From contig NZ_CP100762.1 in NCBI RefSeq assembly GCF_024296665.1, positions 1,488,001-1,552,000 of the forward strand: a stretch of DNA of 64,000 nt. Direction: 5' to 3'. This document shows, piece after piece, positions 18,220 through 27,294 of the stretch. Each line of letters begins with the position of its first letter. Positions within the stretch are counted from its first letter, which is position 1. Origin of the DNA: Salinilacihabitans rarus (lineage in GTDB: Archaea; Halobacteriota; Halobacteria; Halobacteriales; Natrialbaceae). Under the pieces are notes generated by a model. The model did no database searches and was not told where the DNA came from. It saw nothing but the letters and a program-made list of their open reading frames with translations. The translations under genes and the position numbers were made by a program.

Positions 18220-20157
18220 ATGGTGGACGAACCCGAACGATCCGCCGACGAACCGACGTCGATCGGCCGCCGACGACTGCTCTCAGCGACCGCCGGCGGA
18301 CTCGCGGCCGGGGCGCTGGGCCTCCCCGCCGGGACGGTCGCGGCGGAGACGGGGGAGACGGTGACCATCCTCCACGACACCCACCTCCACGGCCGCTTCG
18401 GCGACCCCGACGACGCGGGCGCGATGGACCTCGCCCGGTACCACGCGCTCGTGGCCCAGCGGCGGGCGGCCCGCGAGGACGCCCTGTTCCTCGGGATCGG
18501 CGACGACATCGCCCCCTCGATCATGGGGCTTGCCTACCAGGGCGAGCACATGATCGAGGCGCTGAACGACGTGCGACCGGACGTCGTCGGCGTCGGCAAC
18601 CACGAGTTCGACTTCGGGATCGACGTCGCGACCGACCGGTTCGCCGAGAGCGAGTTCCCGTGGGTCGTCGCCAACCTGCTCACGCCCGAGGGCGACCCGA
18701 TCCCCGGCACCCAGCGGTGGACCACCCGCGAGGTCGGCGACCTCACCGTCGGAATCTTCGGCTGTGGCGTGGGCAACTTCCACTCGATCACGGACTACCC
18801 CGACGACTACCGCGTCCTCGACCCCGTCGAGGCCAGCGCGGAGGCGACCGCCGCGCTGGAAGCCGAGGGTGCGGACGTCGTCGTCCTCGCCTCGCACGCC
18901 AACCACCGCACCCACTACGAGATCGCCGAGGCCGTCGACGGACTGGACGCCATCGTCGGCTCGCACTCCGAGGTCGTCTTCGACGAACCCGAGGTCCACC
19001 ACGGGACGATCATCAGCGAGTTCGGCGACGAGTTCGACCACCTCGGCGAACTCACGCTCGACGCCGACGGGACCCTCGTCCGGTGGGAGCGCCACGACCC
19101 CGACCCGCGCGCGATCGACCCGGACGCGGGGATGGCCGACATCGTGAGCCGGTGGCGAGACTCCCTCGTCGCGGACTACGGCCGCGAGTACTTCCGGAGC
19201 GAGGTCGAACTCGACGCCCGCTTCGACACGAACTACGCCCGCGAGAGCCGACTGGGCAACCTGATCTGTGACCTGCTGGTCGAGTACGCCGAGGCGGAAG
19301 CGGGCGTCGGCGAGGTCGACGTCGCGCTCACGAACGCCGGCGGCATCCGCTCGAACTCGGTCTACGGGCCGGGCGGTATCACCGGCCTCGAGTGGCTCGA
19401 CGTGTTCCCGTTCCCCAACACCATCGTCACGCTGGCGATCGACGGCGCGACCCTCGAAACGCTGCTGGAGAGTCAGGTGGCCGCGCTGCCGTGGTCGGCG
19501 TTCGGCGCCCAGCAGTCGGTACAGGTCGCCGGCGTCCAGTACGAGTGGTCGGGCCACTTCGGCGACCCCGCCGTCGACACCGTCTTCGTCGGGGGCGACC
19601 CCCTCGACCGCGAGGCGACGTACACCTTCGTCACGAACGACTACGTCGCCGGCTGGGACCTGTTCGAGGACGCCGCGGTGCTCCACGAGTCCGACGAGTT
19701 CGTGGGCTTTATCACGCTCGACATGCTCGAAGGCCGGACCGTCGCGCCCGAAATCGAGGGCCGAATCCTGCGCGTCGACGCCGACGCCGGCGCCCCGACC
19801 GAGGTCGTCCGCCGCCGCGGGGAGACGCGCCTGCGGTACGACGCGCCCGGAGCGATCGACGCGCTCGCCGAGGACACCGTCTACGGCCTCACCCGGGCGG
19901 GCGAGCGCCTCGACCCCGAGCGCGTGACCCTCGACGGCGACGCTCTCCGGGTCGTCTTCCGGACCGGCGACCTCCAGTCGTTCCTGCGGGGCGACCCCGA
20001 CCGCGACCTGCGGGTCTTCGGCGCGTTCGACCCCGACGAGTCGTACTACGGCTACGAGGACGGCGACGGCAACCTCCTCGACCTGCCGGTCGCCGCGGCG
20101 TGGGACCGCTTCGTGGCGAAGGCGAGCGTCCCCGGCGACGCCGTCCGCGGCGGGTAG
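18220..20157 (+). CDS. Tat-exported 5'-nucleotidase-like metallophosphoesterase
   Basis: A 645-residue protein. A twin-arginine signal (GRRRLLSATAGG at about 15-27) indicates folded export. The metallophosphatase domain follows, with DTHLHG, GNHEFDFG, SHAN and GSHSE metal-binding segments, although the second metal motif reads GIGDD in place of the usual GGD. The 5'-nucleotidase C-terminal substrate domain contains the hallmark LTNAGGIRSN and a WLDVFPFPN segment. It would release phosphate from extracellular nucleotides or related sugars at the cell surface. The ATG at 18220 is chosen because a TTCATTAATT box lies 21-30 bp upstream; the ATT-rich element is very clear. Two lipoprotein genes follow. 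Confidence 0.88.
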   Translation: MVDEPERSADEPTSIGRRRLLSATAGGLAAGALGLPAGTVAAETGETVTILHDTHLHGRFGDPDDAGAMDLARYHALVAQRRAAREDALFLGIGDDIAPSIMGLAYQGEHMIEALNDVRPDVVGVGNHEFDFGIDVATDRFAESEFPWVVANLLTPEGDPIPGTQRWTTREVGDLTVGIFGCGVGNFHSITDYPDDYRVLDPVEASAEATAALEAEGADVVVLASHANHRTHYEIAEAVDGLDAIVGSHSEVVFDEPEVHHGTIISEFGDEFDHLGELTLDADGTLVRWERHDPDPRAIDPDAGMADIVSRWRDSLVADYGREYFRSEVELDARFDTNYARESRLGNLICDLLVEYAEAEAGVGEVDVALTNAGGIRSNSVYGPGGITGLEWLDVFPFPNTIVTLAIDGATLETLLESQVAALPWSAFGAQQSVQVAGVQYEWSGHFGDPAVDTVFVGGDPLDREATYTFVTNDYVAGWDLFEDAAVLHESDEFVGFITLDMLEGRTVAPEIEGRILRVDADAGAPTEVVRRRGETRLRYDAPGAIDALAEDTVYGLTRAGERLDPERVTLDGDALRVVFRTGDLQSFLRGDPDRDLRVFGAFDPDESYYGYEDGDGNLLDLPVAAAWDRFVAKASVPGDAVRGG

Positions 20158-20225
20158 CGGCCGGCCGCCCGACGGGATCGGCCACGAGACTGAAAGTATA
20201 TACGTTCCCGCCGACACGTCGCGGT

Positions 20226-20825
20226 ATGAACGCCCTCCGCCAGCCCCGCCGTCGCGTACTCGGCGCGGGCGCCGCGGCCGTCGCCGCCCTCCTCGCCGGC
20301 TGTTCGGACGTCTCGACCCGCGACCCGCCCGAGGACGAGGGGCGGGGGCCGCCCGACGACGCGATCACCGATCCGGCGATCGAGACCCTCCGCGCGGACG
20401 GCGACGAGCCCATCGTCCGCCCGCCAGACGAGGAGGCCCCGCGGAGTCCGTTCTTTCTCACCGACGCGGAGTCCGCCGCGGCCGTCGAGTTCGACCGCGA
20501 ACCCGCGGGGACCGACGACGCCCGCGCGTTCCTCGAAGAAGCCGACTACGACGACGAGACGGTCGTCGTCTACCAGGGTCCCGTCGACGAGTGCTTCGAG
20601 CGCCGCGTCGACTATCTGGTGGCGACGGAGGACGACTTCGACCTCGAGTTCTGTTGGGTGATGCGCCCGGCGACCGTCGCGTGCGAGGCCGGCCGCCAAG
20701 AGACGCAGTCGACGTTCGTTCGGGTGCCGTACCCCTACGACCAGCCGCCGACCACGGCGTCCGTCGGCGAGGGCTCGTCCTGTCGGAGCGCCGTCCCCGA
20801 CGAGGACGCGGAGGGGCGCGAATGA
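20226..20825 (+). CDS. Tat lipoprotein of unknown function
   Basis: A 199-residue protein with RRRVLGAG followed by a hydrophobic stretch and a lipobox ending in LLAGC (Cys about 27), typical of haloarchaeal Tat-exported lipoproteins anchored outside the membrane. The mature part is acidic, with a central segment of FFLTDAES type and four later Cys residues that may form disulfides. I do not recognise the family. A GTATATAC TATA box (about 20197-20204) lies about 25 bp upstream. Its stop overlaps the next lipoprotein start as ATGA, so the pair forms an operon. Confidence 0.75.
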   Translation: MNALRQPRRRVLGAGAAAVAALLAGCSDVSTRDPPEDEGRGPPDDAITDPAIETLRADGDEPIVRPPDEEAPRSPFFLTDAESAAAVEFDREPAGTDDARAFLEEADYDDETVVVYQGPVDECFERRVDYLVATEDDFDLEFCWVMRPATVACEAGRQETQSTFVRVPYPYDQPPTTASVGEGSSCRSAVPDEDAEGRE

Positions 20826-22123
20826 GCCGCTTCGAACGCCGCTCGCTGCTCGTGTCGCTGGGAACGGGCCTCGCGACGGCCGTCGCCGGTTGTAGCGAGA
20901 TCATCGGCTCGGACGACTCGCGCCCCAGCTTCGATCCCGACGAGTTGGCGGCGATCGTCGCGACCGACGCCCCCGACGTCGAGCGGCCCGCGCCCGTCCA
21001 GCCGAGCGAGGCGGCCGTCGAAGCTTCCCTCGACCGCCTCGACGACCTGATAGCGTCCGTCCCGGACCCTCTAACGGCCGAGCACGTCCCGAACGAAGCC
21101 GCCCGACGCGAGATCGCACGCACCCGCGAGCGCGCGGCCGACAGACGCGACGACCTCGACGACGCGCCCGACCGCTTCCGCGCCGCCCGCGGGACGGCCT
21201 CGGCCCGGCGGTACGCCGGCGAGGCCGCCGGCGCCTACCGCGCGGTGGAAGGCGCGTTGAGCCGCGAGGACGTCGAGCGCGAGCGCGAGGAAATCGGGTC
21301 CCGCGTCGAGGAGCGAGCCGCGTCGATCGAGTACGTCGGCGAGGACCGACAGCGGACGCTCCTGTTGACCCACCACTTCGAGAGCGACCTCGCCGCCGCG
21401 GGGCGGTGGCTCTCGAACCGGCCGCGGGAGGAGACGGCGCCCGAACTCGAAGTCGGGGAAGTCGTCGGCGGCGTCGAGCACGCCGACGCGACGGTCGCGC
21501 TCGTCGACGACCTCGCGGCGCGACACGCGGCCCGAGTCGACGACGGGCGATCGTTCGCCCCGGCCTTCGACGCCGCGTTCGCCCGGTCGCTGGAGGCGAT
21601 CGAGGACGCCGACGTCCCCGACTGGGAGGCCGATCCGTCGACCCACGTCGACGCCGACATCGCGGACACGCCGGCGGCGCGTCTCGTCGTCGAGGGCAAG
21701 GCGTCGATCCACCGTACGAGGAACCGGGCGACGGACGCCGCGGCGGACGACTGGACGGCGACCGCCCTGCGGGCCGCCTGCGAGTTCGAGCGCGACCTGC
21801 GCGCCTTCGAGGCGGTCCGCGCGGCGGTCGAGGACGGCGCTCACCGACGCATCGAGGCGGTCGACGACGTCCGGGAGGTCAGGAAGACCGCGCTCGACCG
21901 GGCGGCCGACGCACCGTTCGACCCCGGCGCGCCGTCGCTCGGCGGCGACCTGCTCGCGGACGCGTACGATCGAATCGAACGCGAGGACGGGGGGATCGAG
22001 CGCGAGATCGAACACGGATACGGCTTGAACGTACAGAGTGTGTACGTCGAGTACGCCTGGATCGCCGCGCGGGTCGAGGCGTTACCCGACGCGGTGGCCG
22101 TCCTCGAGGAGCGACTGGAGTGA
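20822..22123 (+). CDS. lipoprotein with helical repeats, unknown function
   Basis: A 433-residue protein. The start ATG overlaps the previous stop. The N-terminus (RRSLLVSLGTG then AVAGC, Cys about 24) is a Tat-type lipoprotein signal. The mature protein is almost wholly alpha-helical and highly charged, with long Arg/Glu/Asp stretches that look like a helical bundle or coiled coil. No enzyme motif is seen. Co-translation with the smaller lipoprotein suggests the two act together at the outer face of the membrane, possibly with the nearby 5'-nucleotidase, though that is only positional inference. Confidence 0.75.
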   Translation: MSRFERRSLLVSLGTGLATAVAGCSEIIGSDDSRPSFDPDELAAIVATDAPDVERPAPVQPSEAAVEASLDRLDDLIASVPDPLTAEHVPNEAARREIARTRERAADRRDDLDDAPDRFRAARGTASARRYAGEAAGAYRAVEGALSREDVEREREEIGSRVEERAASIEYVGEDRQRTLLLTHHFESDLAAAGRWLSNRPREETAPELEVGEVVGGVEHADATVALVDDLAARHAARVDDGRSFAPAFDAAFARSLEAIEDADVPDWEADPSTHVDADIADTPAARLVVEGKASIHRTRNRATDAAADDWTATALRAACEFERDLRAFEAVRAAVEDGAHRRIEAVDDVREVRKTALDRAADAPFDPGAPSLGGDLLADAYDRIEREDGGIEREIEHGYGLNVQSVYVEYAWIAARVEALPDAVAVLEERLE

Positions 22124-22204
22124 GCCACACGGTCGGCCCGGCCCCGCGACCCGAGATGTAGATATCGTTACAGTCGTTGCCCTCCCAGCCACGGACGGAC
22201 GCTC

Positions 22205-22954
22205 ATGCGCGAGTTCACCGAGGACCAACGCGAGCAGGTTCGCACCCTCCTGGGCCGCAACGAGAGACGGATCGAACGGAAGAAAGAGCTCCAGCGGGAG
22301 GGTCAGGTGGCAGACGAGAAGATTTCGACGTTCTACTCCGGTCTCGCACGAAAATACCGGACGGTCGGTATCCTCTCGATCCCCGAGGGGCGTGTCTCCG
22401 ACGCCCGGCGCAACTTCTCGGCAGCGGCGGCGGCGTACCTGCGGAGTGCGCGAGAAAGCAGCGTCGACGTCTTCGCCTCGTTGTCGCTCGCACGCGGCAT
22501 CTACGCTGCGGCGCTGGCCGGCGACGACGCGACGTTGCGGGCGTGTGCCGAGCGCGTTCGCGAGTTACACCGCGAGTACGATCCGGACGCGACCGACCCG
22601 CACGCCGATCGGTTCTACTTCGCCGGGTGTCTTGCGGGTGCGGTCGTCGACGAGGTGACGGACGACGAACTCGCGACCCTCGAGGAAGTCAACGAGCGCA
22701 AGCCGGAGACCGAGGCGCTCTACGGCCGGGCGATCATCGACTTCACGACGGGCGTTCGTGACGACGATCGGGACCTGATCGAGACGGCCGTTCGAACGAT
22801 GCTCGAGTATCACGAGCGGCGATGCGACGACGTCGTCGACCTGATTATGGCGCCGGAAGCGACGGCGCTACTGCTCGTCGCTCGCAGCGGGGGCTACGAC
22901 GTCGACGTCACCGCCGAGTTCCTCCCGGCGGAGTTGATCGATCCGCCGGAATGA
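22205..22954 (+). CDS. hypothetical protein, C-terminus resembling Imm49
   Basis: A 249-residue, mostly helical cytoplasmic protein without signal or membrane segments. The last 40 residues (PEATALLLVARSGGYDVDV then FLPAELI) resemble the conserved end of Imm49-type immunity proteins, which typically end in an Ala-Leu rich helix, a Gly, and then LP-x-LI/L. The middle has tetratricopeptide-like Ala-rich helices. Imm49 proteins protect against polymorphic toxins; no toxin gene is next to it. The assignment is from memory of the family pattern and is tentative. The base composition (more A and T in the first third) differs slightly from that of its neighbours. Confidence 0.5.
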   Translation: MREFTEDQREQVRTLLGRNERRIERKKELQREGQVADEKISTFYSGLARKYRTVGILSIPEGRVSDARRNFSAAAAAYLRSARESSVDVFASLSLARGIYAAALAGDDATLRACAERVRELHREYDPDATDPHADRFYFAGCLAGAVVDEVTDDELATLEEVNERKPETEALYGRAIIDFTTGVRDDDRDLIETAVRTMLEYHERRCDDVVDLIMAPEATALLLVARSGGYDVDVTAEFLPAELIDPPE

Positions 22955-23195
22955 CGTCCGACGGGTGCTAAACCGGGACCTCGACGCGACGTCCGGCGCC
23001 GGCGTCGTGGAGCGACTGCAACACAACTCCGAGAGACACTGCCGCGGGTCGTCCCGGCCCCCTCGACGTCGACGGACCACGGGATTTCGTATACCGAAAT
23101 GCGGTTTACTAGTGCGACGCGCGACCGACGACACAGGACGAAATCGGGCTCGACGACGGCCAAAAGCGTCGAAAACGACCGCTCGGGCCGCGAGG

Positions 23196-24107
23196 TCAGT
23201 CCGCGTGCGCCTCGACCGACTCGAACGTCCCCGCCTCGATCGACGCCGCGACCGCGTCGGCGTCGAGGTCGTCGGGCACCGCGCGGGGGTACTTCCGCCG
23301 GAAGTAGCCAAGCAGGTTCCGCACGTCGCGCCGGAGGAACTCCGCGGCGTTGGCGTGGTCGGTCGGGACCGCCTGGGGCCAGTCGAAGATCGTCACGCCC
23401 TCCTCGGCGACGAAGACGTTGTACTCGCTCATGTCCGCGTGGACGTACCCCGCCTCGCGGGCGCGAGCGATCTCGCCCAACAGCAGTTCGAGGACCCCGA
23501 CCACCTGCTCGTCTTCGAGTTTCGCCCGCGAGAGTTCGACGCCGGGCATCTTCTCCATGACGATGGCGTGGCGGTTCTGGTCGATCGGCCGCGGGACGGA
23601 GACGTCGGGGTAGAGCGCCTCGAGGGTCTCGTACTCGCGCTCGGCGGCCTTCCGGGCGGTGTACATCCACGAGACGTGGCGGTTCTCGGAGGTGTAGTCG
23701 CGCTCGCGGTTGACCTCGCGGAAGTTGGTGTACCCCTCGCGGTGGTACTTCAACGCGAGGGGCTTGTAGGATTTCACCTCGTAGACGTCGCTCTCCTTGC
23801 CGACGCCCAGCGGCGAGCCGAACCCGGAAATCGTGTCGCGCTCGACGAGCGCCCGCAGCGCCAGGACGTCGTACCCCTCGAACTGGAGAGTATACCCCTC
23901 GTACTGGATCGTCTTCTTCTCGACCAGCCCCCGCTTGAGACAGCGTTCGAGCCGGTAGTCGACCTCCTCTTCGGTGAGCCCGGAGAACTTCGGGAGCTTC
24001 TCGCGTTGGACCCACTCGGAGAAGCGCATCCCCTGTTCGACCCCCGAGAGGAGGTAGAAGTCCTCTGGCTCGAGTTCCGGCAGGAGGCCGGCGACGTTCC
24101 GCACCAT
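23196..24107 (-). CDS. rio2: Rio2-type serine/threonine protein kinase
   Basis: A 303-residue atypical kinase. The N-terminal winged-helix domain (about 1-90) is specific to Rio2. The kinase domain follows, with the flexible ATP loop GSPLGVGKESDVYEV, the Lys in ALKYHREG, the hinge VMEKMPGVEL, the catalytic HADMSEYNV segment and the metal-binding IFDWPQAV. In archaea and eukaryotes Rio2 is needed for late maturation of the small ribosomal subunit. A TTTTTAC box (about 24135-24143) lies 28 bp upstream of the ATG, so the transcript is probably leaderless. All catalytic residues appear intact. Confidence 0.95.
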   Translation of the reverse strand: MVRNVAGLLPELEPEDFYLLSGVEQGMRFSEWVQREKLPKFSGLTEEEVDYRLERCLKRGLVEKKTIQYEGYTLQFEGYDVLALRALVERDTISGFGSPLGVGKESDVYEVKSYKPLALKYHREGYTNFREVNRERDYTSENRHVSWMYTARKAAEREYETLEALYPDVSVPRPIDQNRHAIVMEKMPGVELSRAKLEDEQVVGVLELLLGEIARAREAGYVHADMSEYNVFVAEEGVTIFDWPQAVPTDHANAAEFLRRDVRNLLGYFRRKYPRAVPDDLDADAVAASIEAGTFESVEAHAD

Positions 24108-24191
24108 AGCACGGAGTAACCGGCGGGTGCGTAAAAACGTCGTGACCCGCGAGAAGCCGCGAACGGCGCTCGGAAATCGGGTCCAGTGGGC

Positions 24192-25424
24192 TCAGCTCTC
24201 GAAGATTTCCGCGAGTTGCTCCCGCATGAACTCCCGTCGGTACTGCCGGCGTTCTTCCTCCGAGAGGTAGTTCTTCAGGACGACCGAGGAGTCGGAACTG
24301 CCCTGTTCGGCGGCGATCACGTCCAGGTTCTCACGGAGGTTCTTGATCGCCTGGTTGTAGGTGGTATACCAGAACCGCCGGCCCATTTTCGAGGTCGGCA
24401 CCTCGCCCCGGACGTGGACGTCGGCCTTCTCGGCGAGACGCTGGAACCGGGCCTGGACCGTCTCGCCCGTAATGTGGCCGCTCGAGGAGCGACTCGACGG
24501 GAACAGGTACCCCGACCACCCGGGGTCGTCGTCCCCGAGCCGATCGATCCGCTCGCCTAGATCCGGTACGCCGTAGATCAGCGCGACCGTCCCCGGTCCG
24601 TTCTTTCGCTCGTCGCCGAAGGCGATGTGTGGATCGTCGCCTTCGAGAACGAGTTGCGAGGTGTGCAACGCCGCGACCTCGTTGCGCCGCAGGCCCCACG
24701 CACAGAGCGCGAGGACGACCAGTTCCTCGCTTTGAGATTCCGCGGCGTCGTAGAGCCGACTCACCTGTCGGCCGGTGAGTGCGGCGTTGTCCGGCTCTTC
24801 GCGGGACCAGTTGTACTCCTCGTCGATGTGTTCGACGGGGTTGAACGCGGCCTTGGCGCGCCGTCCGAGGTGCTCGTAGAACTGGCTGACGTCGCTCAAG
24901 TACCGGAGTTTCGAGGCGTCGGTCCCCAGTTCGTAGTTGAGTTCGTCGAACACCACCAGGGAACGTCGAATCTCGTCGCTCTCGTCGGCGGCGTCGGCCA
25001 CGCGGTCGACGAGGTCGGCCTGCCCGTGAACCTCTCGGTAGATCCGAGCGTAGGTCGCGAGTCGCGACTGCTTGGTCCGGACCGTCGACGTGGCGAGTTG
25101 TCGTCGGCGCTCGAGGGTCTCCAGGTACGACTCGAGTTCGTCGACGGTGGTTTCGTCGTCGATCCCCCACTGGTAGGCCCCCGACGAATCGGATTCCTCG
25201 TAGCCGACCGTCGCCAGGAAGTCGGTCAACGTCATCTCGTGGTGTTCCCGCAGGGCGTAGGCGATCCCGGAGTAGCCCGCGTCGGCGACCTGCTGGTAGG
25301 ACGGCCGTTCCTCGAGGTCGACGCCGGCACGTTCGAGCGCGGGTTCGATCTCGTCGCTCCAGAACGACTGGAGTTCCTCGAGGGACATCCGCGACCAGCG
25401 GACCTGCGTCTCGCCGCTGCTCAT
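24192..25424 (-). CDS. tyrosine recombinase/integrase
   Basis: A 410-residue site-specific recombinase. The N-terminal half is a helical core-binding domain (SAM-like, about 140-215). The catalytic half shows the first Arg in GLRRNEVAALH, a later basic SKMGRRFWYTTYNQA region where the HxxR box sits in a degenerate form, and the nucleophile Tyr near the end in VVLKNYLS. It would cut and rejoin DNA at specific sites. No complete mobile element is attached, and no tRNA or att-like duplication is obvious next to it, so it may be a resident chromosomal recombinase or the remnant of an integrated element. Its ATG overlaps the stop of a small upstream ORF. Confidence 0.85.
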   Translation of the reverse strand: MSSGETQVRWSRMSLEELQSFWSDEIEPALERAGVDLEERPSYQQVADAGYSGIAYALREHHEMTLTDFLATVGYEESDSSGAYQWGIDDETTVDELESYLETLERRRQLATSTVRTKQSRLATYARIYREVHGQADLVDRVADAADESDEIRRSLVVFDELNYELGTDASKLRYLSDVSQFYEHLGRRAKAAFNPVEHIDEEYNWSREEPDNAALTGRQVSRLYDAAESQSEELVVLALCAWGLRRNEVAALHTSQLVLEGDDPHIAFGDERKNGPGTVALIYGVPDLGERIDRLGDDDPGWSGYLFPSSRSSSGHITGETVQARFQRLAEKADVHVRGEVPTSKMGRRFWYTTYNQAIKNLRENLDVIAAEQGSSDSSVVLKNYLSEEERRQYRREFMREQLAEIFES

Positions 25425-25657
25425 CGGTCCCCCTTGCCGTCGCTCTCGACGTGCCCGTTCGTCGGTCGTCGCTGGTCGGACGTTCGATCACCGTTCGCCC
25501 GCTCGCTCGCTCGCCCGGACTCGATCCTGTCGGCTACGAAGAACGTTCGCCCCGGGAACGGAGCCCCGTCTTCATCGGTTCGACCCCGGGGGTCGCGTCC
25601 GCATTCGCCGGTTCCCGATGCAGGTCTTCCGACCCCGACTGACTCGATGATCGTCAT
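25421..25657 (-). CDS. small protein coupled to the integrase
   Basis: A 78-codon ORF (MTIIESVGVGRPASG...), hydrophilic and rich in Gly, Arg and Asp. Two things argue that it is real: its stop overlaps the integrase start as ATGA, and a purine-rich AGAGGAG sequence directly precedes its ATG. An operator-like palindrome lies 19-31 bp upstream. No domain is recognisable; an accessory or regulatory protein for the recombinase is possible. Its composition could also arise by chance in GC-rich DNA, so the confidence is moderate. Confidence 0.4.
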   Translation of the reverse strand: MTIIESVGVGRPASGTGECGRDPRGRTDEDGAPFPGRTFFVADRIESGRASERANGDRTSDQRRPTNGHVESDGKGDR

Positions 25658-25675
25658 CTCCTCTCTTCACGTTCC

Positions 25676-25688
25676 CGTGACAGTCACG
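25676..25688. promoter_or_regulatory. palindromic operator-like site
   Basis: CGTGAC-A-GTCACG is a perfect 6+1+6 inverted repeat. It lies 19-31 bp upstream of the small ORF that is coupled to the integrase, which is the place of the TATA box and transcript start, and next to GTTTTAC on the same strand. It probably binds a dimeric repressor or activator that controls the recombinase operon. Confidence 0.5.
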
Positions 25689-25781
25689 TAAAACTACTGC
25701 TTAATCGGTTGTCGTGTAGTGGACAAACGACTTTAGCAACTGTGACGGCGGCCCCACGATAAATTTTGCCGCCGAAATAAC

Positions 25782-25798
25782 AGAAACATATTGTTTCT
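25782..25798. promoter_or_regulatory. AT-rich inverted repeat, possible operator
   Basis: AGAAACA-TAT-TGTTTCT is a perfect inverted repeat with 7-bp arms in an AT-rich stretch. No gene starts within 100 bp on the right. It could be a regulator site for the recombinase operon (about 125 bp upstream of its first ATG) or part of a former mobile element. Confidence 0.4.
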
Positions 25799-26559
25799 AT
25801 AACGGGGCGGAATATACGCACCGGCGGGCGCGAAACGGTGGAGTCGTGGACGGAATTCCACCGCGACCTCGCCCGTCCTGCGCCGGTCGAGTGCGAGCGG
25901 TGGTCGAGGACAGGGACGGCGGCGTTCCGAGGGGGGACCGATCACGGCTGTCACCAAACTACTGATTCGAGGCGTGGGTAGTACTCAGGCGGCGTACGGG
26001 GGACCGGACCAGCGCTCTCGTCGTCGCGCGTTCGGTCGTCCCCCAACCACCTCGGGAAGTATCGCTCTCCGTTCGCCGACGGCGTGCCACCGAACGGATC
26101 GAACCCCCCTCGAAACGAGGGATCGATCAGTTTCGAGTCCCGTAGCACTCGGTGCGTCCGTCGCCGTGGGGCCACTCGCCGTGACCTCCCGTGTGTCGAC
26201 GTCTCCGCGAGGACCTCGGGAGAACGTCGTCACGTCGTCCGGGACGCGACCTCGGAACGGACTTCTCGCACTCTACTTCCGGATTTCGGCTGTTTCGGGC
26301 GGTCGATCTGCAGAACCCGTTCGTGGACTCGTGCCAGCAAATAAACCGAATAACGCTATATCTTTTCGAGGTGGTACGGACACGAGTTCGGAGGGCGGAG
26401 ACCGACGAACCCGCGTGCTATTTCACCCTGTCAGGGGAGCTAGCGCCACTTCTGGCCACTCTACGAAGAAACGGCCTCGTTGAAGCCTCTGCGGTCGATA
26501 CAGACTGCGTGCTGCATAGAGAGGGTGAGTGCAGCAGTTCGCACAGGACAGATAGCCGT

Positions 26560-27030
26560 CTACCTGACGTGCTTCTCCATAGTGATCTCGTCGTAATCGC
26601 GGTATTCGAGCGGGTAGTGCCCGGTCGTTTCGTAGCCGCGGTCGCGATAGAACCCGGGGAGATGGGGGTGATCCTCAGGCGTAGTCAACCATACGATCGC
26701 GTAGCCGGCGTCCCGTGCCCACTCCTCAGCGAAGTCCATTAATTCGCTCCCGATGCCCTGGCTTTTCCACTCCTCGTGAACGCCGAGTCGGCTGAGTTTG
26801 ACCGTGTCCGAATCGGTCGCTTGGAGGCGCACTCCGCCGACGATCTCTCCTCTAACAGTGGCGACGAGCACGTGAGCGGTTCGAATCCATTCGGCAACCG
26901 TCCCCGCCGTGACGGATTCCGCTTTGGCCGGAAATCCGAGGCGGCGGTTTTCTCGATACGCGTTCCGGTAAACCGCGGCGAGTCGTTCAGCATCCTCGAC
27001 AGACGCCTGTCGGATGCTCGGCTTCGACAT
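26560..27030 (-). CDS. GNAT-family N-acetyltransferase
   Basis: A 156-residue protein beginning MSKPSIRQASVEDAERLA. It has the GNAT fold: VATVRGEIVGGVRLQ in the central strands, the acetyl-CoA pyrophosphate loop near HEEWKSQGIGSELM (Q/R-x-x-G-x-G/A pattern), and PGFYRDRGYETTGHYPLEY near the C-terminus. It transfers an acetyl group to a small amine, peptide or protein. Its codon choice is less GC-biased than that of the surroundings, and it lies next to a gene-poor stretch, which hints at recent acquisition. The frame is open upstream to 27879, but that part is antisense to the lipoate ligase. Confidence 0.88.
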   Translation of the reverse strand: MSKPSIRQASVEDAERLAAVYRNAYRENRRLGFPAKAESVTAGTVAEWIRTAHVLVATVRGEIVGGVRLQATDSDTVKLSRLGVHEEWKSQGIGSELMDFAEEWARDAGYAIVWLTTPEDHPHLPGFYRDRGYETTGHYPLEYRDYDEITMEKHVR

Positions 27031-27294
27031 GCATTCAATACTACCAATGTCGGTATTCAACGCTGTGATTGTGTGGATCCTGTGTGCTACTCTCCGGGAC
27101 AGACAACGCTGGGTTCGGCGGGGGCAGCGTGCAATATACGCGCCCTCTATTCTTCGACCGGGGTCGCCGCTGTGGTGCGATCGCGTCTCGGAGAAACCAT
27201 CGAAAAGGCAACTCGATCGCGCTCCCGATCGATGGAGGGGTCCGTCCCGAGCCCCATCGGAATCGATTTGCACGTTGCTCGCGTGCACCGTACT

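Larger units (their letters stand above)
25658..26559. other. gene-poor, relatively AT-rich region
   Basis: I see no convincing protein gene in these 900 bases. They hold two operator-like palindromes (25676-25688 and 25782-25798), an AT-rich stretch at 25690-25815, a second TATA-rich patch at about 26336-26370, and, at 26440-26560, a segment with a 7-bp hairpin that reminds me of the non-coding ends of haloarchaeal insertion sequences. The base composition is visibly lower in GC than in the flanks. With the neighbouring recombinase this suggests a former integration site, but no complete element or transposase can be read. Confidence 0.45.

Noticed and set aside
25951-26175. 74-codon minus-strand ORF ending in a plausible tail
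   Set aside because: No start context, no domain and no partner; composition equals that of random frames.
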